Shown here: piece by piece, positions 23,839 through 32,629 of the stretch
How the letters are laid out: each line of letters opens with the position of its first letter
Numbering within the stretch: position 1 is the stretch's first letter
From: Bacteroidales bacterium
GTDB lineage: Bacteria; Bacteroidota; Bacteroidia; Bacteroidales; UBA932
Assembly (NCBI GenBank): GCA_017483985.1
Contig: JAFUUB010000009.1
Location: forward strand, 1 to 43,685
Direction: 5' to 3'
Length of the DNA stretch: 43,685 nt
The notes under the pieces: model-generated
Seen by the model: only the letters and a program-made list of their open reading frames with translations
Told to the model about the DNA's origin: nothing
Databases searched by the model: none
Made by a program: the position numbers and the translations under genes

Positions 23839-25389
23839 ATGATACGATATTGGCGGTTTGTTCCCTTTTTGTTCCTGGTTTCGGGTTGCATCCTATCTCC
23901 CGGTCCCCGGATACGGGCGGATATCATGCTTGCCAAGGTCGCCGAGGCCGACAGCCGGTATATCGACGAGACGAATGATTCGCTTCTCCTGCCTGCCGTT
24001 GAGTATTATCGTGGTCATGGTCCCAAATCATTGTATGCCTGGTCTTTGTATTATTTGGGAAGACTTCAGTATAATGCCGGGGATTATAATGAAGCAATAT
24101 TGTCCTATGCGCTTGCTTCCGAAACGCGTTTGTATAAAACCGATTATTCGTTCAGGGGTTTTGTTCGTGCTGGTATTGCAGATACTTATCGCTGGTGTTT
24201 CTATGACGCCGAAGCCTTGCAATACGATTCCCTGGCGCTGGCGGATTTCCGTCGTACCGGGAATCTCCATTATGAGCGGGGCGCCCTTTATAACCTTGCC
24301 CTGCAGCACTATAACATGCATCATTGGGACATCGCTTCCGAACTTTTTGCCTCTCTCGTTTCTGTCCCGGATACGTTGATTGCCCTGCGGGCGAAGAATG
24401 ATCTGGCTTCCATCGCGCTCTACCGGCCCGATCCGGACCCTGCCGCGTCCGTCCGCCTGTTCGAGGAACTGGCCGCGTCGGGATATGATTTCACGTCCCG
24501 CGACATTGGCGAATGGGCCTATGCCTGCGAGCTGACGGGACGGCGGGAACGGGCGGATTCGCTGCTGGGCGTCTTGAACCTGTCCGGAGATTTGGCCAGA
24601 TACGGTTATATGGTGGCCGATGTCCGGGGTGAAACGGAAGAAGCGTTGCGCTACCTGGTGGAGACGGAGGCGTACAATGACTCGCTCCATACGGCCCTGC
24701 AGCGTCATAGCGTCCAGACCTCCATGGAACAATACCAGGCACAGGCCGCTCGGGAGGCAAGGGACCGTGCGAGGATCCGTAGATTGGTGATATTCTTGTT
24801 GCTTGTCTTGCTGGCAGCCCTTATCTTCCTTTCAGAATGGCTCTTCCAGCGCCAGCGGCGGAAGCATGCCGAGCGGGAACGCCGGCTGGAATTCATCGCC
24901 GGTGAGGCGCAGCGGCTCCAGCGCCTGGCGGAGGACCGGCAGCGGACGTTGCAGGCCGAGAAAGAGGACGGAATGCGCCGGTTCGTAGCCAGTTTCCGGC
25001 GGGAATGGCAGACCCTGGCCGACCTATGCCACGAGTATCACGTGACCTATGCGGATCCGCAGGCGCGGAACCTGATTTACAACAAGGTCATGGACCTGGC
25101 TTCCCGGATCGGACGCGATGACAAGAGCTATCATGCGCTGGAAAAGCGGATCAACGAAGAACTGGATGGCCTGATGCACGATTTCCGACGGGATTTCGGG
25201 GACCGCCTGACGGAAACGAAATACCGCCTGGCCGCCTATCTGGTGGCCGGATTCGATCCGCCGCTGATCGCCCTGCTGCTCGGTTGGAAGGACCTGCAGA
25301 TGGTCTACCGGGAGAAAAACCGCCTCCTGGGCAAAGTCCGCCTCAGCCGCATCCGCGAAAAAGACCGCTACCTCATTGCCCTGAAGTAG
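23839..25389 (+). CDS. TPR lipoprotein with transmembrane helix and HTH-like C-terminus
   Basis: A 516-residue protein. The N-terminal signal ends in a lipobox VSGC (C17). Residues about 30-300 form helical TPR-type repeats (YAWSLYYLGRLQYNAGDYNEAILSYALA is typical). One membrane helix lies at about 315-336 (RLVIFLLLVLLAALIFL), then a basic coiled coil (about 338-380). The C-terminal part (about 455-510, AAYLVAGFDPPLIALLLGWKDLQMVYREKNRLLGKV) looks like a LuxR/sigma-4-type helix-turn-helix. This layout suggests an extracytoplasmic TPR sensor and a cytoplasmic DNA-binding end. The first ~540 bp are visibly AT-richer than the rest of the gene. The ligand is unknown; the secreted peptide next door is a candidate. 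Confidence 0.68.
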   Translation: MIRYWRFVPFLFLVSGCILSPGPRIRADIMLAKVAEADSRYIDETNDSLLLPAVEYYRGHGPKSLYAWSLYYLGRLQYNAGDYNEAILSYALASETRLYKTDYSFRGFVRAGIADTYRWCFYDAEALQYDSLALADFRRTGNLHYERGALYNLALQHYNMHHWDIASELFASLVSVPDTLIALRAKNDLASIALYRPDPDPAASVRLFEELAASGYDFTSRDIGEWAYACELTGRRERADSLLGVLNLSGDLARYGYMVADVRGETEEALRYLVETEAYNDSLHTALQRHSVQTSMEQYQAQAAREARDRARIRRLVIFLLLVLLAALIFLSEWLFQRQRRKHAERERRLEFIAGEAQRLQRLAEDRQRTLQAEKEDGMRRFVASFRREWQTLADLCHEYHVTYADPQARNLIYNKVMDLASRIGRDDKSYHALEKRINEELDGLMHDFRRDFGDRLTETKYRLAAYLVAGFDPPLIALLLGWKDLQMVYREKNRLLGKVRLSRIREKDRYLIALK

Positions 25390-25395
25390 CGGTCT
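25356..25395 (-). terminator. Minus-strand terminator inside the TPR gene 3' end
   Basis: AGACCGCTAC (25362-25371) and GTAGCGGTCT (25386-25395) form a perfect 10-bp stem with a 14-nt loop. On the minus strand the stem is followed by a T-tract, so it should terminate the guaA pair. The left arm lies in the last codons of the convergent TPR gene. Confidence 0.72.
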
Positions 25396-25417
25396 GTCAT
25401 ACAATCAATCCGGCGGA

Positions 25418-26401
25418 TTATTCCCACTCGATCGTGCCGGTCGGCTTCGGCGTAAGGTCGTAGAGCACGCGGTTCACGCCCGGGACTTCCGTGATGATGC
25501 GCCGGGTGATGTGGTGCAGCAGTTCGTAGGGAATCTCCTCGATGGTGGCGGTCATGGCGTCGCGGGTGTTGACGGCACGGATGATGACCGGCCAGTCCCA
25601 GCTGCGCTTGTTCTCCTTGACGCCCGTGGACTTGTAGTCGGGGACGATGGTGAAATACTGCCATACCTTGCCTTCCAGGCCGTTCTTGGCGAATTCCTCG
25701 CGCAGGATCGCATCGCTCTCGCGAAGGGCCTCGAGGCGGTCGCGGGTGATGGCGCCCGTGCAGCGGACACCCAGGCCCGGGCCCGGGAAGGGCTGGCGGT
25801 ACACCATGTTGTCCGGTAGGCCCAGCTCCTTGCCGACGACGCGGACTTCATCCTTGAAGAGCAGTTTGATCGGCTCCACGAGCTCGAACTGCAGGTCTTC
25901 CGGCAGACCGCCCACGTTGTGGTGGGACTTGACCGGGCCGGATTCGACGATGTCCGGATAGATCGTGCCCTGGGCCAGGAAGCTGATGCCTTCCAGTTTG
26001 CGGGCCTCTTCCTCGAATACGCGGATGAATTCCGCGCCGATGATCTTCCGTTTCTGTTCCGGATCGGCTACGCCGGCGAGCTTGTCGAGGAAACGGTCGG
26101 TCGCATCGACATACACCAGGTTGGCGTCGAGCTCGTCACGGAACACGCGTACGACCTGCTCCGGCTCACCCTTGCGGAGGAGACCATGGTTGACATGGAC
26201 GGAAACCAGCTGCTTGCCCACCGCCTTGATGAGCAGGGCCGCGACCACCGAGGAGTCCACGCCGCCGGACAGGGCGAGCAGCACTTTCTTGTCGCCGATC
26301 TGCGCGCGAAGCTCCTGAATCTGTTCTTCAATGAATTTTTGGGCCAGTGCGGGGGTCGTGATACGCTCCATGTCCGCGGGCCGAACGTTGCCTGTTGCCA
26401 T
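25418..26401 (-). CDS. GMP synthase ATP-pyrophosphatase subunit-like protein, no glutaminase domain
   Basis: A 327-residue protein with only the C-terminal half of GMP synthase. It has the PP-loop SGGVDSS (45-51), which activates XMP, and the GMP synthase dimerisation domain ending in KPTGTIEWE. The class I glutamine amidotransferase domain is absent; the gene begins with about 25 non-conserved residues ahead of the synthetase domain. It would use free ammonia or ammonia from another glutaminase. Archaea encode GMP synthase as separate subunits, so a stand-alone form is plausible. It lies 25 bp downstream of a complete guaA. Its sequence differs clearly from the neighbour's C-terminal half, so it is not a recent duplicate. 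Confidence 0.88.
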   Translation of the reverse strand: MATGNVRPADMERITTPALAQKFIEEQIQELRAQIGDKKVLLALSGGVDSSVVAALLIKAVGKQLVSVHVNHGLLRKGEPEQVVRVFRDELDANLVYVDATDRFLDKLAGVADPEQKRKIIGAEFIRVFEEEARKLEGISFLAQGTIYPDIVESGPVKSHHNVGGLPEDLQFELVEPIKLLFKDEVRVVGKELGLPDNMVYRQPFPGPGLGVRCTGAITRDRLEALRESDAILREEFAKNGLEGKVWQYFTIVPDYKSTGVKENKRSWDWPVIIRAVNTRDAMTATIEEIPYELLHHITRRIITEVPGVNRVLYDLTPKPTGTIEWE

Positions 26402-26426
26402 AATTGTTTTACTATTTAGAGTTTGA

Positions 26427-28010
26427 TCATTCCCATTCAATGGTTGCCGGCGGTTTGGAAGAGACGTCGTACACAACACGGTTGACCCCGCGGACCTTGT
26501 TGATGATCTCGTTGGAGATCTGGGACAGGAAGTCGTAGGGGAGCGGGAACCAGTCTGCGGTCATCGCGTCCGTCGAAATGACGGCCCGCAGCGCGACCGG
26601 GTTCTCGTAGGTGCGTTCGTCGCCCATGACCCCGACGCTCTTGACCGGCAGCAGGATCACGCCCGCCTGCCAGATGGCGTCGTACAGGTTGGTCGCCATG
26701 ACCCGCGGATCGGATGCGGACGGGAAGCCCAAGCCGGTGCAGTCATAGGCGCGCAGCCCGCGGATAAAGATGTCGTCCGCCTCGCGGAGGACGCGCAGTT
26801 TCTCTTCGGTTACATCTCCCAGGATGCGGACGGCCAGGGACGGTCCCGGGAAGGGATGGCGGCCGACCAGCTCTTCGCGGATGCCGAGGGCGCGGCCCAC
26901 GCGGCGCACCTCATCCTTGAAGAGCATCCGCAGCGGTTCGACGATCTGCAGGTGCATCTCCTCCGGCAGGCCGCCCACGTTGTGGTGGGACTTGATCTTG
27001 GAGGCGATCCCCTGGATGCCCGCCGACTCGATGACGTCCGGATAGATGGTCCCCTGGGCCAGCCAGCGCGCGCCTTCGATGCGCCGTGCATAGCTGTCGA
27101 AGGTCTCGACGAACAGGCGGCCGATGATCTTGCGTTTGGCCTCCGGCTCGCTGACGCCGGCCAGTGCGGAGAGGAATTCCTTCGAGGCATCGGCCCCGAT
27201 GACGTTGAGGCCCATGTCCTGGTAAGACGCGAGGACATCCTCGAATTCGTTCTTGCGGAGCAGGCCGTTGTTGACGAAGATGCAGGTCAGGTTATGGCCG
27301 ATGGCCTTGTTGAGGAGCACGCCGGCGACGGTGGAATCCACGCCGCCGCTCAGGCCGAGGATGACTTTCCCGTCCCCGATCTGCGCGCGAAGGGACTCGA
27401 TGGTGGTTTCAATGAAGGAAGCCGGCGTCCAGTCTCCCTTGCATCCGCAGATGCCCAGGGCGAAATTGGCCAGGATCTTCGAACCTTCGGCCGTATGGAA
27501 GACCTCCGGGTGGAACTGGACGGCATAGGTCGCTTCTCCGGCAATCTGGAAAGCGGCATTGGTGACGTCGGCGGTCGACGCGATCACCTCGCCGCCCTCC
27601 GGCAGGGCGGAAATGGTATCTCCGTGGGACATCCAGACCTGGGAATGGGCGCTGACGCCCTGCAGCAGGGGAGAGTCCGGGCGGACGACATCCAGCATGG
27701 CGCGGCCGTATTCCCGGGCGATGGATCCTTCGACCCGGCCCCCGTACTTGTGGGCGAGGTACTGGGCTCCGTAGCAGATACCAAGCAGCGGCAGCTTCCC
27801 TTTGATCCCGGAGAGATCCATCTGGGGCGCATTGGCATCGCGGACCGAACAGGGACTGCCGGACAGGATGACCCCTTTGACGGATGTGTCCAGCGCAGGT
27901 ATTTTATTATAGGGATAGATTTCGCAGAAGACATTGAGTTCCCTCAGCCGGCGGCCGATCAGCTGGGTCACCTGGGACCCGGAATCGAGGATGATGATCC
28001 GTTCTGTCAT
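26427..28010 (-). CDS. guaA: GMP synthase (glutamine-hydrolysing)
   Basis: Converts XMP to GMP with ATP and glutamine in de novo purine synthesis. 527 residues: the amidotransferase domain has nucleophile C79 (GICYGAQ) and the H167/E169 pair (FHPEV); the synthetase domain has PP-loop SGGVDST (221-227); the dimerisation domain ends KPPATIEWE. Relative to the Bacteroides form I remember there is an extra segment of about 18 residues near residue 425 ([18 protein letters not shown]). I chose the ATG at 28010 because upstream residues do not fit the family. Divergent from typA. Confidence 0.95.
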   Translation of the reverse strand: MTERIIILDSGSQVTQLIGRRLRELNVFCEIYPYNKIPALDTSVKGVILSGSPCSVRDANAPQMDLSGIKGKLPLLGICYGAQYLAHKYGGRVEGSIAREYGRAMLDVVRPDSPLLQGVSAHSQVWMSHGDTISALPEGGEVIASTADVTNAAFQIAGEATYAVQFHPEVFHTAEGSKILANFALGICGCKGDWTPASFIETTIESLRAQIGDGKVILGLSGGVDSTVAGVLLNKAIGHNLTCIFVNNGLLRKNEFEDVLASYQDMGLNVIGADASKEFLSALAGVSEPEAKRKIIGRLFVETFDSYARRIEGARWLAQGTIYPDVIESAGIQGIASKIKSHHNVGGLPEEMHLQIVEPLRMLFKDEVRRVGRALGIREELVGRHPFPGPSLAVRILGDVTEEKLRVLREADDIFIRGLRAYDCTGLGFPSASDPRVMATNLYDAIWQAGVILLPVKSVGVMGDERTYENPVALRAVISTDAMTADWFPLPYDFLSQISNEIINKVRGVNRVVYDVSSKPPATIEWE

Positions 28011-28029
28011 GTCGGTGGGTTTAGAAATA

Positions 28030-28037
28030 CAAAAATA
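28030..28037 (-). promoter_or_regulatory. -7 box of guaA
   Basis: TATTTTTG on the minus strand, exact TAnnTTTG, 19 bp before the guaA ATG. No convincing -33. Confidence 0.5.
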
Positions 28038-28070
28038 CGACAAAAAATTCATATTGTGGCCGGAAATCCG

Positions 28071-28078
28071 TACTTTTG
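28071..28078 (+). promoter_or_regulatory. -7 box of typA
   Basis: TACTTTTG, exact TAnnTTTG, 27 bp before the typA ATG at 28106. The divergent guaA box is about 40 bp away. Confidence 0.55.
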
Positions 28079-28105
28079 CAGGATTTATTTTTGGAACAGA
28101 AGTAT

Positions 28106-29908
28106 ATGGACGTTAGGAACATTGCGATTATCGCCCACGTCGACCACGGCAAGACGACGCTCGTGGACCGGATGATCTACCAGGCCAACCTGGTCCGCCG
28201 CCCTGAAAACCTGGGCGAACTCATCCTCGACAACAACGACCTCGAACGCGAAAGAGGCATCACCATCCTGGCCAAGAACGTGTCCGTAATGTACAAGGAT
28301 GTGAAGATCAACATTATCGACACTCCCGGGCACAGTGATTTCGGCGGTGAGGTGGAGCGCGTGCTGAACATGGCCGACGGCGTGCTGCTGCTGGTCGACG
28401 CCTTCGAAGGCTGCATGCCCCAGACCCGTTTCGTGCTCAACAAAGCCATCGAGATGGGTAAGAAACCGATCGTCGTCATCAACAAGGTGGACAAGCCGAA
28501 CTGCCGCCCGGACGAAGTCCAGGAAGAGGTCTTCGACCTGATGTTCAACCTTGGCGCGACCGAGGAACAGCTGGATTTCACGACCATCTACGGCAGCGCC
28601 AAGCAAGGCTGGATGTCGACCGACTGGAAGCAGCCGACCACCGACATCACCGCCCTTCTCGACGCCATCCTGGAAGTCATCCCGGCTCCGGCCGTGAATG
28701 AGGGAACGCCGCAGATGCTGATCTCTTCGCTGGAGTATTCCCCGTATGTGGGCCGGATCGCGGTCGGACGCGTGACCCGCGGCACCCTGAAGACCGGCAT
28801 GCCGGTGAGCCTGTGCAAGCGGTACGATGTCATCGAGAAACATAAGATCAAGCAGCTCATGACCTTCGACGGTCTTGGCAAGAAGAATGTGGACGAGGTC
28901 CAGTGCGGCGACATCTGCGCCGTCGTGGGCATCGAGGGCTTCGAGATCGGCGACACCATCGCGGATATCGAGAACCCGGAAGCGCTTCCGCCGATCGCCA
29001 TCGACGAACCGACCATGAGCATGCTCTTCTCCATCAACAATTCCCCGTTCTTCGGAAAGGACGGCAAGTACGTGACCTCCCGTCACATCAAGGACCGCCT
29101 CGACAAGGAACTCGAGAAGAACCTTGCCCTGCGGGTCAAACCCGGCCTGAACGCCGATTCCTTCGTGGTCTATGGCCGTGGCGTGCTGCACCTGTCGGTC
29201 CTGATCGAGACCATGCGCCGCGAGGGCTTCGAACTCCAGGTCGGCCAGCCGAAGGTCCTCGACAAGACCATCGGCGGACAGCGCTGCGAGCCGATCGAGG
29301 AGCTGACCATCGAGGTCCCGGAAGAGTTCGTGGGTACCGCCATCGAGCTGTCTACGCGCCGGAAAGGTGCCTTGTTGCGGATGGAACCGCGCGGGGACCG
29401 TACGGTGCTGGAATTTGAAATCCCGACCCGCGGCATCATGGGTCTGCGCAGCAACATGCTGACCGCTACCCAGGGAGAGGCCGTCATGGCCCACCGCTTC
29501 AAGGAGTACCAGCCGTTCAAGGGCGAGATCGAACGCCGCAACAACGGTTCCTTGGTTTCCCTGGAGACCGGCGAGGCGATCGCCTATTCCATGAACAAGC
29601 TGCTGGACCGCGGCCGGTTCTTCGTCGAGCCGGGCGAGGAGATTTACGGCGGCATGGTCGTGGGCGAGCATACCCGCGAGCGCGACCTGAATGTCAATAT
29701 CTGCAAGACCAAGAAGCTGACCAACGTCCGTGCTTCCGGCAGCGACGAGAAGGTCGTCCTGCCTCCGGCCATCAAATTCAGCCTGGAGGAAGCGTTGGAA
29801 TACATCCAGGAAGATGAGCTGGTCGAGGTGACGCCGCACTTCATGCGTATCCGCAAGATTATGCTGGATCCGCTGGACCGGAAGAGAAAAAGTGACCAAG
29901 AAGATTGA
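28106..29908 (+). CDS. typA: Translational GTPase TypA/BipA
   Basis: A 600-residue ribosome-binding GTPase of the EF-G family, implicated in 50S assembly and stress adaptation. G1 is AHVDHGKT (10-17), G3 [12 protein letters not shown]4 NKVDKPN. Domains II, III and V follow, then the TypA-specific C-terminal domain (about 480-590). The ATG at 28106 gives [19 protein letters not shown], matching the family; an earlier in-frame start would add ten unconserved residues. Single-gene transcript by position, with a promoter for the next gene directly downstream. Confidence 0.96.
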   Translation: MDVRNIAIIAHVDHGKTTLVDRMIYQANLVRRPENLGELILDNNDLERERGITILAKNVSVMYKDVKINIIDTPGHSDFGGEVERVLNMADGVLLLVDAFEGCMPQTRFVLNKAIEMGKKPIVVINKVDKPNCRPDEVQEEVFDLMFNLGATEEQLDFTTIYGSAKQGWMSTDWKQPTTDITALLDAILEVIPAPAVNEGTPQMLISSLEYSPYVGRIAVGRVTRGTLKTGMPVSLCKRYDVIEKHKIKQLMTFDGLGKKNVDEVQCGDICAVVGIEGFEIGDTIADIENPEALPPIAIDEPTMSMLFSINNSPFFGKDGKYVTSRHIKDRLDKELEKNLALRVKPGLNADSFVVYGRGVLHLSVLIETMRREGFELQVGQPKVLDKTIGGQRCEPIEELTIEVPEEFVGTAIELSTRRKGALLRMEPRGDRTVLEFEIPTRGIMGLRSNMLTATQGEAVMAHRFKEYQPFKGEIERRNNGSLVSLETGEAIAYSMNKLLDRGRFFVEPGEEIYGGMVVGEHTRERDLNVNICKTKKLTNVRASGSDEKVVLPPAIKFSLEEALEYIQEDELVEVTPHFMRIRKIMLDPLDRKRKSDQED

Positions 29909-29934
29909 TAATTCAAATCTTTTTCTTACCTTTG
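29905..29934 (+). promoter_or_regulatory. Promoter of DUF177-rpmF
   Basis: TTG at 29905-29907 (overlapping the typA stop), a 19-bp spacer, then TACCTTTG at 29927-29934, an exact -7 match, 26 bp before the ATG. Confidence 0.78.
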
Positions 29935-29960
29935 CAACCCTTAAAATCTGTTTATAGGTT

Positions 29961-30497
29961 ATGATGGATTTGATTATCATCCCTTTGAATGGATTGCCTG
30001 CTGGGAAAACCCCGTTTTCCTGGCATGTAGGGAAAGAGTTCTTTGAGGCTTTCGGCAACTCGGAAATCCTGGATGCGGACCTTGCGGTCCGTGCGGATGT
30101 CGAGAAATCAGGCAGTTACCTGGGCGTAGACCTGCAGATGACAGGCACGCTGACGGTCGCGTGCGACCGCTGCCTGGAGGACCTCGGGATGCCGGTGGAC
30201 GAGACCGTCCTGCTCAGCATCAAGTTCGGCGAAGAACCGGCCGGCGGAGATGCGGAGGCGACGGAAGGGGAGCGGGAGACCGTTTATCTTCCGGCTGACG
30301 GATCGGACATCGACTTGTCGCAGACGGTGTATGATTACGCCTGCCTGTCCCTCCCGATGCAACGGGTCCACCCGGCGGGTGGATGCAATCCGGCCGCGGC
30401 CCGTTACCTGACCCTGGATGGGGAGCCGGAACAGAAAGAACTGTCGGACAGCCCTTTCGCTGCGTTGAAAGGACTGTTGGAAAAGAATAATAATTAA
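29961..30497 (+). CDS. DUF177 (YceD) family protein
   Basis: A 178-residue protein of the DUF177/YceD family, commonly encoded just before rpmF. YceD has been tied to 23S rRNA/large-subunit maturation in plants and E. coli. The conserved core CDRCLED (two cysteines flanking DR) lies near residue 70 and the acidic D-I-D-L-S segment near 115. Two consecutive ATGs open the gene; I took the first. rpmF follows after 12 bp. Confidence 0.85.
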   Translation: MMDLIIIPLNGLPAGKTPFSWHVGKEFFEAFGNSEILDADLAVRADVEKSGSYLGVDLQMTGTLTVACDRCLEDLGMPVDETVLLSIKFGEEPAGGDAEATEGERETVYLPADGSDIDLSQTVYDYACLSLPMQRVHPAGGCNPAAARYLTLDGEPEQKELSDSPFAALKGLLEKNNN

Positions 30498-30509
30498 AAA
30501 CAAATAACA

Positions 30510-30692
30510 ATGGCACATCCGAAACACAAACTCTCCAAGCAGCGGAGAGATAAGAGAAGAACGCACGACCACGCAGCCGTTCCGACCCTGGCTACCTGCC
30601 CGAACTGCGGCGCTACCGTGATTTATCACCGTGTATGCCCTGAGTGCGGCTATTACCGTGGACGTCAGATCGTCGTCAAGGAAGTCGAGTAA
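30510..30692 (+). CDS. rpmF: Ribosomal protein bL32
   Basis: A 60-residue large-subunit protein. MAHPKHKLSKQRRDKRRTHD is the typical N-terminus. A zinc ribbon is intact: CPNC (30-33) and CPEC (43-46). It lies 12 bp after DUF177, the standard pair. Confidence 0.97.
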   Translation: MAHPKHKLSKQRRDKRRTHDHAAVPTLATCPNCGATVIYHRVCPECGYYRGRQIVVKEVE

Positions 30693-30734
30693 CATCCTGC
30701 GACGCAATTTCCGCCGTGAAACATCCGGCGTAAC

Positions 30735-30806
30735 GGCCCGATAGTTCAACGGATAGAACGGAAGTTTCCTAAACTTTAAATCGTGGTTCGATTCCACGTC
30801 GGGCTA
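30735..30806 (+). tRNA. tRNA-Arg (anticodon CCT)
   Basis: A 72-nt tRNA. Acceptor GGCCCGA (30735-30741) pairs with TCGGGCT (one terminal G-U), discriminator A. D arm GTTC/GAAC, anticodon loop TTCCTAA giving CCT (reads AGG), T arm CGTGG-TTCGATT-CCACG. CCA is not encoded. Confidence 0.92.
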
Positions 30807-30807
30807 C

Positions 30808-30840
30808 GAAAATCCCTGCGCAAGCGGGGATTTTTCGTTT
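30808..30840 (+). terminator. Terminator after tRNA-Arg
   Basis: AAAATCCCTGC (30809-30819) pairs with GCGGGGATTTT (30824-30834) over a GCAA tetraloop with one T-G pair, followed by T-rich sequence. Confidence 0.85.
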
Positions 30841-30855
30841 TTCAGGGATAATCCG

Positions 30856-30863
30856 TATTTTTA
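30856..30863 (+). promoter_or_regulatory. -7-like box of dinB
   Basis: TATTTTTA, one mismatch from TAnnTTTG. It is only 4 bp before the GTG at 30868, so the transcript may be leaderless. Confidence 0.4.
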
Positions 30864-30867
30864 CATT

Positions 30868-32022
30868 GTGCGACGCATCATCTTCCATATTGACGTGAAC
30901 TCCGCCTTCCTCTCCTGGACGGCGGTCAAGATGCTGCGCGAGGGCGGGGACGACATCCGGCTGGTGCCGTCGGTGGTATCCGGCGACCCCAACGACCGGC
31001 GGAGCATCATCACGGCCGCCTCGATCCCGGCCAAGAAGCTGGGTATCAAGACCGCACAGCCGGTGTCCATGGCCCTGCGGACCTGTCCGTCCCTGCTCAT
31101 CGTACGGGGTGACTGGTCCTGGTACCGGACCTGCTCGGAGGGCTTCATCGCGATCTGCCGGAATTATTCCCCGGTCCTCCAGCAATTCTCCATCGATGAG
31201 TGCTTCATCGACATGACCTTCCGCTGCTACGGGAAGGACCCCGTGGCCATCGCCACCCGCCTGAAGGACGAGATCCGCGACACCCTCGGTTTTACGGTCA
31301 ACGTGGGGATCGGCTCGAACAAGCTGCTGGCGAAGATGGCCTCCGATTTCGAGAAACCGGACAAGGTCCATACGCTCTGGAAGGAAGAGGTCCCGGAGAA
31401 AATGTGGCCCCTGGGCGTGCGGGACCTGCTCTGGGTGGGAAAGAAGACGGAGGAGCGGCTGCTGATGTACGGAATCCGGACCATCGGGGACCTCGCCCGT
31501 CTGGACCCGGCGACGCTGGCCCGGCTGGTCGGCCGGAAATATGCGGCCCAGCTGCATGAAAATGCCAATGGCAGGGATGATTCACCCGTCGAGACGGAGT
31601 CCCAGGAAGCCAAGAGCTGCAGTGCCGAGCGGACCTTCGAAAAGGACCTGTCGGATCCGAAGGACATCGACCGTGCCCTGTTCCGCGTCGCCTGCATCGT
31701 AGCCCACCGGATCCGCCGGGAGAATTTCCGGGCGGGTTGTGTCTCCATGTTCGTGAAATACAAGGATTTCACCACTTCCCAGCGGCAGTGCAGCCTCTCC
31801 GAACCGACGGATGTGACGGCCGTAATCCTCAATGCGGCAAGGCAGATGCTTCCGGATGTCTGGGATGGGAGGACCCCCATCCGCCAGGTCGGGCTGGGCG
31901 TCTCGAAACTGACCCATGACCCCTATGAGCAGATGCATCTGTTCGAGGACCCGCGGATGGAATACTATCGGGAATGGGACCGTCGCTACGATGCCGAAAA
32001 ATCGGATTCGTTGAATAAATAG
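30868..32022 (+). CDS. dinB: Y-family DNA polymerase (DinB/Pol IV-like), GTG start
   Basis: Error-prone translesion DNA polymerase, 384 residues. The metal-binding motifs are HIDVNSAFLSW (7-17) at the N-terminus and FSIDECFIDM (108-117). A GIGSNKLLAKMAS stretch, a helix-hairpin-helix in the thumb (IRTIGDLARLDPATLARLVG) and the little-finger domain (about 245-355) follow. The start is GTG at 30868: it is needed for the first beta strand, and no ATG is available. The N-terminal 'DVNSAFLSW' type is the one common in Firmicutes and Bacteroidota. No canonical clamp-binding motif is obvious to me. Confidence 0.92.
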   Translation: MRRIIFHIDVNSAFLSWTAVKMLREGGDDIRLVPSVVSGDPNDRRSIITAASIPAKKLGIKTAQPVSMALRTCPSLLIVRGDWSWYRTCSEGFIAICRNYSPVLQQFSIDECFIDMTFRCYGKDPVAIATRLKDEIRDTLGFTVNVGIGSNKLLAKMASDFEKPDKVHTLWKEEVPEKMWPLGVRDLLWVGKKTEERLLMYGIRTIGDLARLDPATLARLVGRKYAAQLHENANGRDDSPVETESQEAKSCSAERTFEKDLSDPKDIDRALFRVACIVAHRIRRENFRAGCVSMFVKYKDFTTSQRQCSLSEPTDVTAVILNAARQMLPDVWDGRTPIRQVGLGVSKLTHDPYEQMHLFEDPRMEYYREWDRRYDAEKSDSLNK

Positions 32023-32051
32023 CCGTGATTGTTGAGTTTATTTTGCATAAT

Positions 32052-32092
32052 TACTAAATTATACTATAATTGCAGTATATTTAGTATATTTG
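32052..32092 (+). promoter_or_regulatory. argR promoter with operator-like inverted repeat
   Basis: TACTAAATTATACT (32052-32065) and AGTATATTTAGTA (32074-32086) are reverse complements apart from one extra T. A -7 box TATATTTG (32085-32092) overlaps the right arm, which also carries a 9-bp tandem repeat AGTATATTT (32074-32082 and 32083-32091). This would place a bound repressor on the promoter. Confidence 0.55.
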
Positions 32093-32107
32093 GATATATA
32101 TACGCGT

Positions 32108-32578
32108 ATGAAAGAAATCAGACAAAGGGCAATCCGCAAAATCCTGAGCAAAAAGCAGGTCCAGAACCAGGATGAACTGCTGACCCAGCTGGCGGAAGAA
32201 GGTATCGTGACCACCCAGGCGACGCTTTCGCGGGACCTCAAGGAAATGCGGGTCGTCAAACTGCACCGTCCGGACGGCGGTTACTTCTTCTCCCTTCCCG
32301 TCGACTCGATGCATGTCGTTCCGGATGCCGCCCATTCCGTTTCCGGTATCGTTTCCCTGGAAATATCTGGCCAGATGGCCGTTATCCGTACCCGTCCCGG
32401 CTATGCCAACATGTTGGGCGCGGTGGTTGATGCCTCCGTCGGAGCCGGCATCATGGGAACCATCGCCGGAGACGACACCCTCCTGCTGATCCTCCGCCAG
32501 GATACGGGAGAGGCCGCTTTGCTTTCCACGCTTTCCCGCTTCCTGCCGGGTATCGAAGATAAACTGGTCAGATATTGA
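32108..32578 (+). CDS. argR: Arginine repressor ArgR
   Basis: A 156-residue arginine-sensing transcription factor, forming hexamers. N-terminal winged helix (about 1-65) with QDELLTQLAEEGIVTTQATLSRDL is the DNA-binding motif; the C-terminal oligomerisation/arginine-binding domain has GYANMLGAVVDA and GTIAGDDTLLLILR. I prefer the ATG at 32108 over a TTG six codons earlier. Arginine biosynthesis genes are not adjacent here. An inverted repeat overlapping the promoter suggests autorepression. Confidence 0.94.
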   Translation: MKEIRQRAIRKILSKKQVQNQDELLTQLAEEGIVTTQATLSRDLKEMRVVKLHRPDGGYFFSLPVDSMHVVPDAAHSVSGIVSLEISGQMAVIRTRPGYANMLGAVVDASVGAGIMGTIAGDDTLLLILRQDTGEAALLSTLSRFLPGIEDKLVRY

Positions 32579-32605
32579 CGCTTTCCCGTTTTCTGTTTAT
32601 ATTTG
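32575..32605 (+). promoter_or_regulatory. Promoter of the DUF3352-like gene
   Basis: TTG at 32575-32577 (overlapping the argR stop), a 20-bp spacer, then TATATTTG at 32598-32605, 24 bp before the ATG. Confidence 0.78.
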
Positions 32606-32629
32606 CATACTTTGTCGTAGTGTGCATCG

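Noticed and set aside
25418..26401. Pseudogene of guaA
   Set aside because: The frame is intact, the PP-loop and C-terminal motif are complete, and the sequence is too different from the neighbouring guaA to be a decayed copy.
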